DNA of 34,584 nucleotides from an uncultured Alphaproteobacteria bacterium (GCA_944391375.1 CALXTJ010000011.1:1-34584); one strand, 5' to 3'; shown: positions 1 to 8,712, numbered from the stretch's first letter. A program made the numbers and translations. The notes: generated by a model not told the origin, from the letters alone.

Positions 1-611
1 ACACGGCGGTTTTGCTCTCTGCCTGCTGCCGTGGAATTAGATGCTATCGGATTTTGTGAACCCATACCCATGGCCGTAATACGAGCTGCCGATACTCCTC
101 TTAATTCCAAATACTGAGCTACTGCCGCTGCTCTTTTTTGTGATAACGGAATATTGATGCTGTCATTACCGGTACTGTCGGTATAACCGATAATCCGCAA
201 AGAGGTTTTGTTGTATTCTTCGGCTACCTTGGCAACGGAATCCAATACTCTGTTAGCACTGCTTTTAATTACCGATTCGTTGGTATTAAAGGTTATGGCA
301 TTGGGCATAATCAACCGAATGTTATCTCCGTCTCTGGCAACCTGAACACCCGTACCCTGTAATTCCTCACGAAGCTTACGAGCCTGAATATCCATATAAC
401 CGCCACTGGCAGCACCAACACCGGCTCCTACTCCGGCTCCGATTAAAGCCCCTTTCTCGCCTCCGACCAAAGCACCTACTCCGGCACCTACCGCCGTTCC
501 GATACCTGCACCCCAGGCTGTTTTAGATACTTTGCTTTCTCCCGTGTACGGATCCGTAGCACAGGCACCTAAAAAAGTTACCATTAAAAATGACAATAAA
601 ACTTTTTTCAT
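1..611 (-). CDS. OmpA-family glycine-zipper lipoprotein (partial, C-terminus off window)
   Basis: The frame is open to the window edge, so about 203 N-terminal residues are visible and the C-terminus is missing. The start is an ATG at 611 preceded by GGAGAAAAGTT, a good ribosome binding site. Residues 1-17 form a lipoprotein signal ending in the lipobox LGAC (Cys17). Residues about 32-75 are Gly/Ala-rich and resemble a glycine zipper. The rest is an OmpA-like peptidoglycan-binding domain, with GYTDSTG and a terminal GREQNRR that supply the usual Asp and Arg contacts to diaminopimelate. YiaD/Pal-type proteins have this layout and tether the outer membrane to the wall. Little is likely missing, since the GREQNRR motif lies near the end of such domains. 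It follows valS on the same strand after 66 bp, with a hairpin between them. Confidence 0.9.
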   Translation of the reverse strand, partial: MKKVLLSFLMVTFLGACATDPYTGESKVSKTAWGAGIGTAVGAGVGALVGGEKGALIGAGVGAGVGAASGGYMDIQARKLREELQGTGVQVARDGDNIRLIMPNAITFNTNESVIKSSANRVLDSVAKVAEEYNKTSLRIIGYTDSTGNDSINIPLSQKRAAAVAQYLELRGVSAARITAMGMGSQNPIASNSTAAGREQNRR

Positions 612-638
612 AACTTTTCTCCTTAAAAAATTACATCA

Positions 639-667
639 AACCGCCGACGGTCTTACCTGCGGCGGTT
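639..667 (-). terminator. Hairpin after valS
   Basis: The 8-bp stem AACCGCCG / CGGCGGTT lies between the valS stop and the lipoprotein start. The U-tract on the minus strand is poor, so it may only attenuate transcription. Confidence 0.4.
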
Positions 668-677
668 GTTAATATTA

Positions 678-3317
678 TTACAATCCGACAATTCTTGCCA
701 ACGCCTCTTCAACTTTGGCCTTATTTTCCAAAGCCTCCGCCTGACGACGCTTTTCCTCTTCCACAACATTGGCCGGAGCTCTTTCCACAAAGCTCTGGTT
801 ACCAAGCTTGCGAGCATATCCCTCCAAGTTGCGATTTAATGTTTCCAGTTCTTTATTTAATCGTGCTCTTTCGGCGGCAAAATCTACCACACCTTTAAGC
901 GGTAACAAAATTGTTCCTTCTCTGAAAACTTTTTGTACCATATCTTGGGTAATTTCTTGTCCTTGATTGAAAATTTCCGCATTTTCAAGTCTGGCCAAAG
1001 AGCAAACCAAAGTTTTTGTATTTTCCAAATAAGCCTTGGATTCTTCATTTACATCTTTTAAGTAAATCAAAAGCTTAGCTCCGGCCGGCAAGTTCATTTC
1101 CGCACGCATGGAACGAACCGTACTGATTAAGTCAATGGCCCAATCCATCTCTTTGGTATCGGTATTAACCTTTTTAACTTCAGGCCATGCGGCATGTATC
1201 AACTTTACATTTCTTTGTGCCAAATTATTCCATAATTCGGTAGTAATAAACGGCATAAACGGATGTAAAATCAGTAAGATTCTATCCAAAACCCAAGCCG
1301 CCGTCGCTCTGGTTTCGGCAATATCTTGAGCATTTTGACCGTAAAAAATCGGTTTACTTAATTCAATATACCAGTCACAGAAAGTTCCCCAAACAAACTG
1401 ATATACGGTATTGGCGGCATCCGAAAACCGAAAATCATTCAAATTTTCGGTAACCTTTAAGGCTGCTTCATCAGCTTTGGCCACAATCCACTTATTAACT
1501 GCCGATTTAACGGTATACGGATTAAAATCGGAATTGATACGACACTCGTTCATTTCACAAAAACGAGCGGCATTCCATAGTTTGGTGGCAAAATTACGAT
1601 ATCCGGCAATACGGGCTTCCGACAAATTGATATCGCGTCCCTGAGTTTCCATGGCGGCCATAAAAAATCGCAAAGCATCGGCACCGTATTTTTCAATTGT
1701 TTCCATCGGGTCAACCGTATTACCCTTGGATTTAGACATTTTTTGGCCTTTTTCATCGCGTACCAAGCCATGAATATAACATTTTTTAAACGGTACTTTT
1801 TTCATGGCATACATACTCATCATCATCATTCTGGCAACCCAGAAAAAGATAATATCAAAGCCGGTTACCAAAACCGAAGTCGGGTAAAATGTTTTTAAGT
1901 ATTCGGTATCTTCGGGCCACCCCAAAGTTGAAAAAGCCCAAAGGCCGGAGGAAAACCAAGTATCTAACACATCGGTTTCTCTGGTTAATTCAACCTGCTT
2001 ACCGTAGTGCTCAAAAGCTGCTTGGTAAGCCTCTTCTTCGGTTTCTTCGCAAAAGATTTCACCATCCGGTCCGTACCATATCGGCATTTGATGTCCCCAC
2101 CACAATTGGCGGGAAATGCACCACGGCTGCATATTACGCATCCACTCAAAATAAGTTTTTTCATACGACTTGGGAACAAAGAGCATTTGTCCTTCTTCCA
2201 CCGCACGCATGGCCTCAACTGCCAATTTCGGAGCGTCAACAAACCACTGGTCGGTCATTAACGGTTCAATAACCACACCGGAACGATCGCCGTAAGGAAT
2301 AACCATCGGATGATCTTCAATTTTTTCCATTAAACCGAGCTCGGTTAATTTTTCTATGGTCTTAGCCCGAGCTTCCATGGTGCTCATTCCTTCAAACGGA
2401 GTGTTTTCATTTAAGGTAGCATCTTCGTTTAAGATGTTAATCATCGGCAGATTATGCCGTTTTCCAACCTCAAAATCGTTAAAATCGTGAGCCGGGGTAA
2501 TTTTAACCGCACCGGTACCTTTTTCGGGATCGGCATGATCATCGGCAATAATCGGAATAACCCGATTAACAATCGGCAATATGCAATTTTTACCGATTAA
2601 ATGTTTTAATTTTTCATTATCTTTGGAAACAGCCACGGCGGTATCACCGAACATGGTTTCCGGACGAGTTGTGGCAATATGAATAAATTTGCCGTCTTCA
2701 CCTTCAATCGGATATTTATAGTAGTACATTTTACCGACGGTTTCCTTTTGGACAACTTCCAAATCGGAAACGGCGGTACCGAGTTTAGGATCCCAGTTTA
2801 CCAGTTTTTTAGCTTTAAAAATCAGACCGTCTTTGTAAAGAGAGACAAAGATTTTACGAACAGCATGGCTTAAGCCCTCATCCATGGTAAATCTTTCACG
2901 GCTCCAATCGCAAGAGGCACCCAACCGGCGAAGCTGTTTACAGATTGTACCACCGGATTTTTCACGCCATTTCCAGACCGTTTCAATAAATTTTTCGCGA
3001 CCTAAATCATGTTTTGAAACACCGTCTTTGGCCAAATTGCGTTCAACTACCATCTGTGTTGCAATACCGGCATGATCGGTGCCGGGCTGCCACAAGACCT
3101 TTTTGCCGAGCATACGATTATATCTTACCAAGATGTCTTGCAAAGTATTGTCCAAAGCGTGGCCCATATGCAAAACACCGGTAACATTCGGAGGAGGGAT
3201 AACTATGGAAAAGGCCTCGGAATTTTGCCGCATATCCGGTTTAAAATCGCCCGATTCTTCCCAATCTTTATAAATATTTTCTTCAAAACTTTTGGGGTTG
3301 TAATTTTTATCCAACAT
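678..3317 (-). CDS. valS: Valyl-tRNA synthetase
   Basis: Class I synthetase of 879 aa that charges tRNA-Val with valine in the cytoplasm. The HIGH motif appears as HMGH (residues 50-53) after PPPNVTG, and KMSKS is at 526-530. The editing (CP1) domain, which hydrolyses mischarged Thr-tRNA-Val, covers about 190-350 and includes ATTRPETMFGDTAVAV (215-230). The tRNA-binding helical domain follows. The C-terminal ~65 residues are charged and coiled-coil-like, as in bacterial ValRS. Length is within the normal bacterial range. It lies downstream of tolC and the popZ-like gene on the same strand. I recall the order tolC-popZ-valS from other alphaproteobacteria. Confidence 0.97.
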   Translation of the reverse strand: MLDKNYNPKSFEENIYKDWEESGDFKPDMRQNSEAFSIVIPPPNVTGVLHMGHALDNTLQDILVRYNRMLGKKVLWQPGTDHAGIATQMVVERNLAKDGVSKHDLGREKFIETVWKWREKSGGTICKQLRRLGASCDWSRERFTMDEGLSHAVRKIFVSLYKDGLIFKAKKLVNWDPKLGTAVSDLEVVQKETVGKMYYYKYPIEGEDGKFIHIATTRPETMFGDTAVAVSKDNEKLKHLIGKNCILPIVNRVIPIIADDHADPEKGTGAVKITPAHDFNDFEVGKRHNLPMINILNEDATLNENTPFEGMSTMEARAKTIEKLTELGLMEKIEDHPMVIPYGDRSGVVIEPLMTDQWFVDAPKLAVEAMRAVEEGQMLFVPKSYEKTYFEWMRNMQPWCISRQLWWGHQMPIWYGPDGEIFCEETEEEAYQAAFEHYGKQVELTRETDVLDTWFSSGLWAFSTLGWPEDTEYLKTFYPTSVLVTGFDIIFFWVARMMMMSMYAMKKVPFKKCYIHGLVRDEKGQKMSKSKGNTVDPMETIEKYGADALRFFMAAMETQGRDINLSEARIAGYRNFATKLWNAARFCEMNECRINSDFNPYTVKSAVNKWIVAKADEAALKVTENLNDFRFSDAANTVYQFVWGTFCDWYIELSKPIFYGQNAQDIAETRATAAWVLDRILLILHPFMPFITTELWNNLAQRNVKLIHAAWPEVKKVNTDTKEMDWAIDLISTVRSMRAEMNLPAGAKLLIYLKDVNEESKAYLENTKTLVCSLARLENAEIFNQGQEITQDMVQKVFREGTILLPLKGVVDFAAERARLNKELETLNRNLEGYARKLGNQSFVERAPANVVEEEKRRQAEALENKAKVEEALARIVGL

Positions 3318-3426
3318 TTAAATTTTTCCTATTTTAAGTTACAATCACAATTTCAAACAAAAGCCCTCAAAACACAAACATATTTTAAGGGCAAAAAAAC
3401 ATTAAGGACGGTTCAAACCTTCAGTT

Positions 3427-3738
3427 TTAAGAACCTTCCTTTTCCCTCACTCGTTCATTTTGAGTAACCGAAGACAAATCTTCCCGAGCAAAAAATTGGG
3501 CATATTTGTGCAAAATTTTAGCGGCGACATCATTAAAATCCCAATTAGAATACTCATAAGGCAAGGCCCAGCCCTTAACCAGCATACCCTTGGTAAGTTG
3601 AAAAACTTCGCCTTCGGCTTCTTTGGCATAATCGCGTATACAGGAACGGGAGGCACTTTTATTTACCTCCTTTTCCCATAAGATATTCCGGATTGAAGCC
3701 AGAATTTCTTCCATTGACAATTCTTGTTCGTCAGCCAT
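3427..3738 (-). CDS. popZ: PopZ-like (DUF2497) polar organising protein, short form
   Basis: A 103-aa protein. ATG at 3738 is preferred over an upstream TTG at 3744, because GGAA lies 7 nt before the ATG. The N-terminal motif SMEEILASIRNIL closely matches the conserved N-terminal helix of PopZ/DUF2497 proteins, which in Caulobacter recruits client proteins to a polar matrix. The C-terminal part ends in a predicted helical stretch (about 65-92) that corresponds in position to the PopZ oligomerisation region but matches it poorly. Caulobacter PopZ is longer (about 177 aa) and has an acidic, proline-rich linker; here the linker is nearly absent. The position between tolC and valS supports the assignment. 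The family is fairly sure; full PopZ function is inferred. Confidence 0.75.
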   Translation of the reverse strand: MADEQELSMEEILASIRNILWEKEVNKSASRSCIRDYAKEAEGEVFQLTKGMLVKGWALPYEYSNWDFNDVAAKILHKYAQFFAREDLSSVTQNERVREKEGS

Positions 3739-3785
3739 ACACAAATTCCGTTTTAAACATTTTCTGTTATGATAGCAGAAAAAAA

Positions 3786-5144
3786 TTATTTATCAACAGA
3801 TATTGATAACCATTTACCTCTGGTTTCATCGGAATATTTTTCGGCATCGTACAAATTAACGGCCAAATTTAAGTCTTTAGCGGTTAATTTACCCATAGAA
3901 AGCAAGAGCTGCATACCGGAAACATAGTAATCACGGCGAGCCTGCACTTCTTCCACATTGGAATTGAGTAAAGCCTGATAAGCATCCAAAACATCCAAAA
4001 CGGTACGATTACCCAAAGCTTCTTCCTGTTGAACGCCGTCTAAGGCAATTTCATAAGCTCTTATTTGATCTTTAACCGAGGCAATTTTAGCCTGATTGGA
4101 AACCATATATTCCCAGTTACTGCTAACCGAAGACATCATAGCTCTTTCGGCTTCCAGCACTGTTTCCTGAGCCTGCCATTTTTGGTATTTGCTTTGACGA
4201 ATTTTAGCTCTGTCGGCACCGGCATCATACAACGGCACGGTCATATTAACACCCCATTCAAAGCTGTTGGTTTCAGGATCTTGTCCGCCGTAATACTGTT
4301 CTTGGCCTCTGGCGGCAGTAGCCTCAAAATTGATTTGCGGCAACAAAGCACCGGTATTGGCAGCTACGGTATATACTTGAGCATTTAAGGCACTTTTAGC
4401 GGCTTTTAAGGCATAGTTATTGTTACGAGCATAACTTATGGCTTCTTCCATAGATTTAGGGAACATATCGGCAATACCGACCGGTTCTTCTAAATTTTCG
4501 GGACTTTGACCGATAACCTGAATATAAACAGCCTTAGAAGCGGCTAAATTACCTTCGGCGGCGATTCTGTCCGAACGAGCCTGAGAATAACGAGCTTCGG
4601 ATTGAGCCACATCGGTACGGGTAACTTCGCCGACATTAAAACGCTCTTTAGTTTCTTCCATACGCTTTTTTAACAGTTTTTCATTATTGGTCTGTAAATT
4701 TAAAATAGCCTCATCCCGTAAAACATTCAAATAAGCAGTTGAAGCCTCCAATAAAATTTCTTGCTCAACATTTGATAAATTGCTTTGTTCGGCTTTTACG
4801 GTATGGTCAGCGGCCTTAACGTTGTTTCTGGTTGAAAAACCGCTAAAAATCGGTTGTGTAACAACGGCGGCGATAGATTCGTCATAACCATCCTGAACAT
4901 CTTGTACATCGTTATTGACATGAGCATCCGAATAAGTTCCCTGCAATGCCAAAGTCGGCCTAAAGCCTGATTTAGCGATGGCTACATTTTCATCCACAGC
5001 CCTTACATAAGCTCTCTGAGCCTGTAAAGTCGGATTATTGGTATAGGCACTGCCCATAGCTTCAAAAATCGTAGCCGCATTAGCATTTACTGATATTGCG
5101 GTTACGCTCAACAAAGTAAACAAAAAAGTCTTTTTCATTTTCAA
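3786..5144 (-). CDS. tolC: TolC-family outer membrane efflux/type I secretion channel
   Basis: A 452-aa protein with a signal peptide of about 23 residues (MKMKKTFLF to VNANA), then ATIFEAMGSAYTNNPTLQAQR, the usual start of alphaproteobacterial TolC proteins. Two repeats of long helices plus beta strands follow, the outer membrane efflux protein fold; GEVTRTDVAQSEARYSQA and GNRTVLDVLDAYQALLNS are the equivalent helical-hairpin signatures of the two repeats. It should trimerise into the outer-membrane and periplasmic duct used by RND or ABC exporters. GGGA lies 7 nt before ATG 5144; an in-frame ATG two codons on is possible. It is divergent from glgP across 188 bp of AT-rich DNA that must hold both promoters. 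No inner-membrane partner is adjacent. Confidence 0.93.
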   Translation of the reverse strand: MKMKKTFLFTLLSVTAISVNANAATIFEAMGSAYTNNPTLQAQRAYVRAVDENVAIAKSGFRPTLALQGTYSDAHVNNDVQDVQDGYDESIAAVVTQPIFSGFSTRNNVKAADHTVKAEQSNLSNVEQEILLEASTAYLNVLRDEAILNLQTNNEKLLKKRMEETKERFNVGEVTRTDVAQSEARYSQARSDRIAAEGNLAASKAVYIQVIGQSPENLEEPVGIADMFPKSMEEAISYARNNNYALKAAKSALNAQVYTVAANTGALLPQINFEATAARGQEQYYGGQDPETNSFEWGVNMTVPLYDAGADRAKIRQSKYQKWQAQETVLEAERAMMSSVSSNWEYMVSNQAKIASVKDQIRAYEIALDGVQQEEALGNRTVLDVLDAYQALLNSNVEEVQARRDYYVSGMQLLLSMGKLTAKDLNLAVNLYDAEKYSDETRGKWLSISVDK

Positions 5145-5332
5145 TTCCCGTTTTTTGGTTTAACGCAAGGATTATTATATATTTTTTCCCATCTTGCAAC
5201 CATTATTACCTTACAATTATTGCAATTTGTTTAAAAAAAATGAGAATTATTAAGTAAATTTCAAACAATTTAGTATAGAAAAGATTGGATAAGTTAGTAT
5301 TTTAAATAAACAGCAAGTTACGGGAGAAGGAA

Positions 5333-7801
5333 ATGGTTAAAAAGGAAACATCAAAGGCACTTAATGAGATAGACAAGATGCGTCTTAAGCTTTCCATAGA
5401 GCATTATATTAAGTATTTTATCGGAAAACGAACTTGCGAGCTCACCAAGGAGGAAGCCTTTGAAGCCATAGCACTGGCGGTCAGAGAGTTTGCCATGGAT
5501 AAGATGTATCAGACCATACATCGTTACAATGCGGCCGGTTCCAAAAGAGTTTATTATTTATCCATTGAATATTTAATCGGTAAATCATTAGAAAACAATT
5601 TGCACAATTTAGAGTTATTTAACTTACTGAAAGATATTCATATTGAAGGATTTCCGAACATTTCCATGGAAGAGATATTTGATGCCGAATATGATCCGGC
5701 GTTAGGCAACGGCGGTTTAGGAAGACTGGCTGCTTGTTACTTAGATTCCATGGCCTCTTTAGGTCTGGCCGGATTCGGGTACGGAATCAACTATCAATTC
5801 GGTTTATTTAAGCAAAAGTTTGAAAACGGCTGGCAGATAGAGCAAGCTGACAGTTGGCTTGGTGAAAATTCGCCCTGGCAATTTGCTCGTAACGATCGTA
5901 AAGTAAGTATTCCGATTTACGGCAATGTTGAAAGTTATATGGGAGCCGACGGCAAGCCCTATTTTACTTGGGTAAACACACAAACTTTATATGGTGTTCC
6001 TTATGATTTTCCGATTGTCGGTTATGATGGCAAGTCGGTAAACTATTTAAGACTGTTTTCTGCCAAAAGCGACGAAGAATTAGATATCAATGTGTTTAAT
6101 GAAGGCGGATACATGGAAGCGGTAAAAGACAAAATAAAGACCGAGACCATTTCCAAGGTATTATACCCCTCAGATGCTGTTGAATCCGGCAAAGAGTTAA
6201 GATTAACCCAGCAATATTTCTTTGTATCATGTGCCATACAAGACATTATTCGTCGTTTTTTGGAAAAGAGCAACGACTTTTACAAAATGCCGGAATATGT
6301 ATGTATTCAGTTAAATGATACGCATCCGGCCTTAGCCATTGTGGAAATGATGCGTTTGTTAATAGATCAATACGGACAGGAATGGGATGTTGCCTGGGAT
6401 ACTGTTACCAAGATTTTTGCTTATACCAATCACACCTTATTACCGGAAGCTTTGGAAACTTGGCCGACACGCATATTCGGTAAAATGCTGCCGCGTCATT
6501 TACAAATAATTTATGAAATAAATCGTCGGTTTATAGAGTTTGCCAAATCCAAATTCGGAGCCGATTCGCCTAAAGTTGCCAAAGTATCAATCGTATCCGG
6601 CGACGGCGACAATCAAATTATCCGAATGGCCAACTTATCCATTGTCGGTTCCTTTTCTGTCAACGGTGTTGCCAAGTTGCATACCGAATTGATTAAAAGT
6701 TCATTAGTGCCGGAATTTTATGAATTGTGGCCGGAAAAATTTATAAATGTAACCAACGGTATTACCCCTCGTCGATGGTTGTTGCATGCCAACACACCGT
6801 TAGCAGATTTAATAACCGACAAGATTGGAAAAGGTTGGATTACTGATTTAAATGAACTTAGCAACCTTGAAAAGTTTATAAAAGATAAGGAGTTTTTGGA
6901 AAAATTTGCCGAAAACAAACGCACCAACAAGAAAAATTTAGCTTTTCAGATATTCAAGAATACGGGCATTATGGTAAATTCGGCAAGCATGTATATAGTT
7001 CACGCTAAAAGAATACACGAATACAAGCGTCAGTTAATGACTATTTTGCAGGTAATCGGCGATTATTTGGCAATAGTTAAAGACAATGCTCGTCCGCTAC
7101 AAAACAAGACTTACATTTTTGCCGGAAAAGCTGCTCCGTCATACACATTTGCCAAGCTTATAATAAAGTTAATTAACAATGTGGCGGATGTGGTCAACAA
7201 CGATCCGAGAGTAAACAATGCCATTAAGGTAGTATTTTTACCTGATTACAAAGTATCGTTGGCGGAAAAACTGATACCGGCGGCAGATGTAAGTTTACAA
7301 ATATCTACAGCCGGATTTGAGGCCTCCGGTACGGGCAACATGAAGTTTGCATTAAACGGGGCTTTAACGGTAGGTACATACGACGGAGCCAACATAGAGA
7401 TACGGCAAGCCGTAGGTGAAGATAACTTTTATTTATGCGGATTAAAAGACGAACAGATAAAAGCAATGAGAGCCACTTACAAGCCGCGAGATTTATATGA
7501 CAAATCAGATTACATCAAGAGAATTTTAAACTCTTTAAATTCCATGACATTTTGTGAAAAGGATCATGTTTTGTTATTTAAGCCGATATTTGAGGAGCTT
7601 ATTAACCGCGACTATTACTTTGTTTTAGCTGATTTAGAGGACTTTAACAACACTTTACATCAAGCGGAAAAGGACTACGGCGACAAGGCCAAATGGTGTC
7701 AAAAGGCCATCATAAATGTTGCCCGCATCGGTTATTTTTCAAGTGATCGTGCAGTTATGGAGTATGCCGAAAAAATCTGGCACATTAAGCCGGTTGATTA
7801 A
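5333..7801 (+). CDS. glgP: Glycogen/starch (maltodextrin) phosphorylase
   Basis: An 822-aa GT35 enzyme that releases glucose-1-phosphate from the non-reducing ends of alpha-1,4-glucans, with pyridoxal phosphate as cofactor. The start has a strong site (GGGAGAAGGAA directly before ATG). The N-terminal half has YYLSIEYLIGKSLENNL and YDPALGNGGLGRLAACYLDS, typical of the family. The PLP-binding Lys671 is in GTGNMKFALNGALTVGT. Length fits bacterial GlgP. No other glycogen genes are nearby, so it is a single gene here; a terminator follows at once. The substrate range (glycogen or maltodextrin) cannot be read from the sequence. Confidence 0.96.
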   Translation: MVKKETSKALNEIDKMRLKLSIEHYIKYFIGKRTCELTKEEAFEAIALAVREFAMDKMYQTIHRYNAAGSKRVYYLSIEYLIGKSLENNLHNLELFNLLKDIHIEGFPNISMEEIFDAEYDPALGNGGLGRLAACYLDSMASLGLAGFGYGINYQFGLFKQKFENGWQIEQADSWLGENSPWQFARNDRKVSIPIYGNVESYMGADGKPYFTWVNTQTLYGVPYDFPIVGYDGKSVNYLRLFSAKSDEELDINVFNEGGYMEAVKDKIKTETISKVLYPSDAVESGKELRLTQQYFFVSCAIQDIIRRFLEKSNDFYKMPEYVCIQLNDTHPALAIVEMMRLLIDQYGQEWDVAWDTVTKIFAYTNHTLLPEALETWPTRIFGKMLPRHLQIIYEINRRFIEFAKSKFGADSPKVAKVSIVSGDGDNQIIRMANLSIVGSFSVNGVAKLHTELIKSSLVPEFYELWPEKFINVTNGITPRRWLLHANTPLADLITDKIGKGWITDLNELSNLEKFIKDKEFLEKFAENKRTNKKNLAFQIFKNTGIMVNSASMYIVHAKRIHEYKRQLMTILQVIGDYLAIVKDNARPLQNKTYIFAGKAAPSYTFAKLIIKLINNVADVVNNDPRVNNAIKVVFLPDYKVSLAEKLIPAADVSLQISTAGFEASGTGNMKFALNGALTVGTYDGANIEIRQAVGEDNFYLCGLKDEQIKAMRATYKPRDLYDKSDYIKRILNSLNSMTFCEKDHVLLFKPIFEELINRDYYFVLADLEDFNNTLHQAEKDYGDKAKWCQKAIINVARIGYFSSDRAVMEYAEKIWHIKPVD

Positions 7802-7824
7802 AGCATGGAAACTTCAACAAAATC

Positions 7825-7857
7825 AAAGGGCTTTAGATAACTAAGGCCCTTTAATTT
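7825..7857 (+). terminator. Intrinsic terminator of glgP
   Basis: The 10-bp stem AGGGCTTTAG / CTAAGGCCCT (one G-T pair) with loop ATAA is followed by TTTAATTT, just after the glgP stop codon. Confidence 0.75.
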
Positions 7858-7913
7858 AGAGGGCAGATATTAAGGTACATTGCAAGAAAAAACAAAAAAA
7901 ATAAAAATAATGC

Positions 7914-7942
7914 TTGCAAAAGAGAATATTTTGATTTATTAA
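7914..7942 (+). promoter_or_regulatory. Sigma-70-type promoter of tRNA-Arg
   Basis: TTGCAA and TATTAA are separated by 17 bp. Transcription would start about 8 nt before the tRNA. Confidence 0.6.
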
Positions 7943-7956
7943 AGCATACATCCGAT

Positions 7957-8033
7957 GCGCCCGTAGCTCAATTGGATAGAGCATCTGACTACGGATCAGA
8001 AGGTTGTGAGTTCGAATCCCGCCGGGCGCGCCA
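7957..8033 (+). tRNA. tRNA-Arg (anticodon ACG), CCA encoded
   Basis: A 77-nt cloverleaf folds by eye. The acceptor is GCGCCCG/CGGGCGC with discriminator G and encoded CCA. The D stem is GCTC/GAGC and the anticodon stem TCTGA/TCAGA, with loop CTACGGA (anticodon ACG, read as ICG after deamination). The variable loop has 5 nt and the T loop is TTCGAAT. The T stem GTGAG/CCCGC has an A-C mismatch at 52/62, which is unusual. The last 18 nt (8016-8033) recur at the head of the second tandem unit, and the last 6 nt form the base of the following terminator hairpin. Confidence 0.95.
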
Positions 8034-8071
8034 TTAAAAAAAGCACCTAACGGTGCTTTTTTTAATGGTGC
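8028..8071 (+). terminator. Long terminator hairpin overlapping the tRNA-Arg 3' end
   Basis: A 20-bp stem with one G-T pair and loop TAAC; the arms are 8028-8047 and 8052-8071. The inner stem AAAAAAAGCACC/GGTGCTTTTTTT is a symmetrical, bidirectional terminator. The base of the stem includes the tRNA nucleotides GCGCCA. Confidence 0.85.
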
Positions 8072-8189
8072 GGATAGACATTAGCCGCAAGCAAGGGAAG
8101 CGACAGCGACCACAGCGAGCCGGATAATGTCTTTGACCGTAGCGAAGTTGTTGAGCCGATTTTTCGGCGAAACCTACGTAGCAAGACGC

Positions 8190-8232
8190 CAATAACAAAA
8201 ACACCTCCTTAACGGAGGTATTTTTGTTATTG
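8190..8232. terminator. Bidirectional terminator hairpin in tandem unit 1
   Basis: A 19-bp stem with one C-A mismatch and loop TTAAC; the arms are 8190-8208 and 8214-8232. The T-run works on both strands. On the minus strand it directly follows a tRNA-3'-end-like segment (8231-8258). Confidence 0.75.
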
Positions 8233-8353
8233 ATGAAAGGCCAAAGATTTGAACTCACAAAAGTGAGTTCGGAATCGTAATCGGCAGGCGGATGTAAAGA
8301 CGCCGGTCGGCCTTGCCGAGCCGATGAGATGACGCAAGTCTATCCCGCCGGGC

Positions 8354-8397
8354 GCGCCATTAAAAAAAGCACCTAACGGTGCTTTTTTTAATGGTGC
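8354..8397 (+). terminator. Copy 2 of the long terminator hairpin
   Basis: Identical to the hairpin at 8028-8071, 326 bp downstream, again attached to the tRNA-Arg 3' end sequence. Confidence 0.8.
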
Positions 8398-8515
8398 GGA
8401 TAGACATTAGCCGCAAGCAAGGGAAGCGACAGCGACCACAGCGAGCCGGATAATGTCTTTGACCGTAGCGAAGTTGTTGAGCCGATTTTTCGGCGAAACC
8501 TACGTAGCAAGACGC

Positions 8516-8558
8516 CAATAACAAAAACACCTCCTTAACGGAGGTATTTTTGTTATTG
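8516..8558. terminator. Bidirectional terminator hairpin in tandem unit 2
   Basis: Identical to the hairpin at 8190-8232, 326 bp downstream. Confidence 0.75.
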
Positions 8559-8712
8559 ATGAAAGCCCCGAGATTTGAACTCACAAAAGTGAGTTCGGAA
8601 TCGTAATCGGCAGGCGGATGTAAAGACGCCGGTCGGCTTTGCCGAGCCGATAAGATGACGCAAGTCTATCCCGCCGGATAACCGTAGCGAAGTTGTTAGT
8701 ACAATTGACACC

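Larger units (their letters stand above)
8016..8341 (+). repeat. 326-bp tandem unit, copy 1 (begins in tRNA-Arg 3' end)
   Basis: First of two head-to-tail copies; by eye I count about 5 substitutions between them. The unit begins with the last 18 nt of tRNA-Arg. It holds a 20-bp-stem hairpin (8028-8071), paired AGACATTA/TAATGTCT segments, a GCCGA/TCGGC hairpin, a second long terminator-like hairpin (8190-8232), and an inverted pair GAACTCAC/GTGAGTTC (8251-8270) that copies the tRNA-Arg T-arm sequence GTGAGTTCG. The segments GCGGATAGAC near its start and GTCTATCC at its end can also pair. No credible gene lies inside. With copy 2 it fills most of the 731 bp between the tRNA and fba. Confidence 0.9.
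8342..8677 (+). repeat. 326-bp tandem unit, copy 2, plus 10-bp start of a third
   Basis: This second copy starts with ATCCCGCCGGGCGCGCCA, the 18-nt tRNA-Arg 3' end, without the rest of the tRNA. Differences from copy 1 include GCCCCGAG for GGCCAAAG near 8565 and two transitions near 8637-8653. After it, ATCCCGCCGG (8668-8677) begins a third copy that breaks off. A further short match, ACCGTAGCGAAGTTGTT (8681-8697), repeats an internal segment of the unit. Confidence 0.9.

Noticed and set aside
8034..8584. Two 74-aa minus-strand reading frames in the 326-bp units
   Set aside because: They read through hairpins and repeat sequence, lack ribosome binding sites, and are identical only because the unit is duplicated.
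7957..8677. CRISPR array
   Set aside because: Only two copies with a 326-bp period, no short repeat/spacer alternation and no cas genes.
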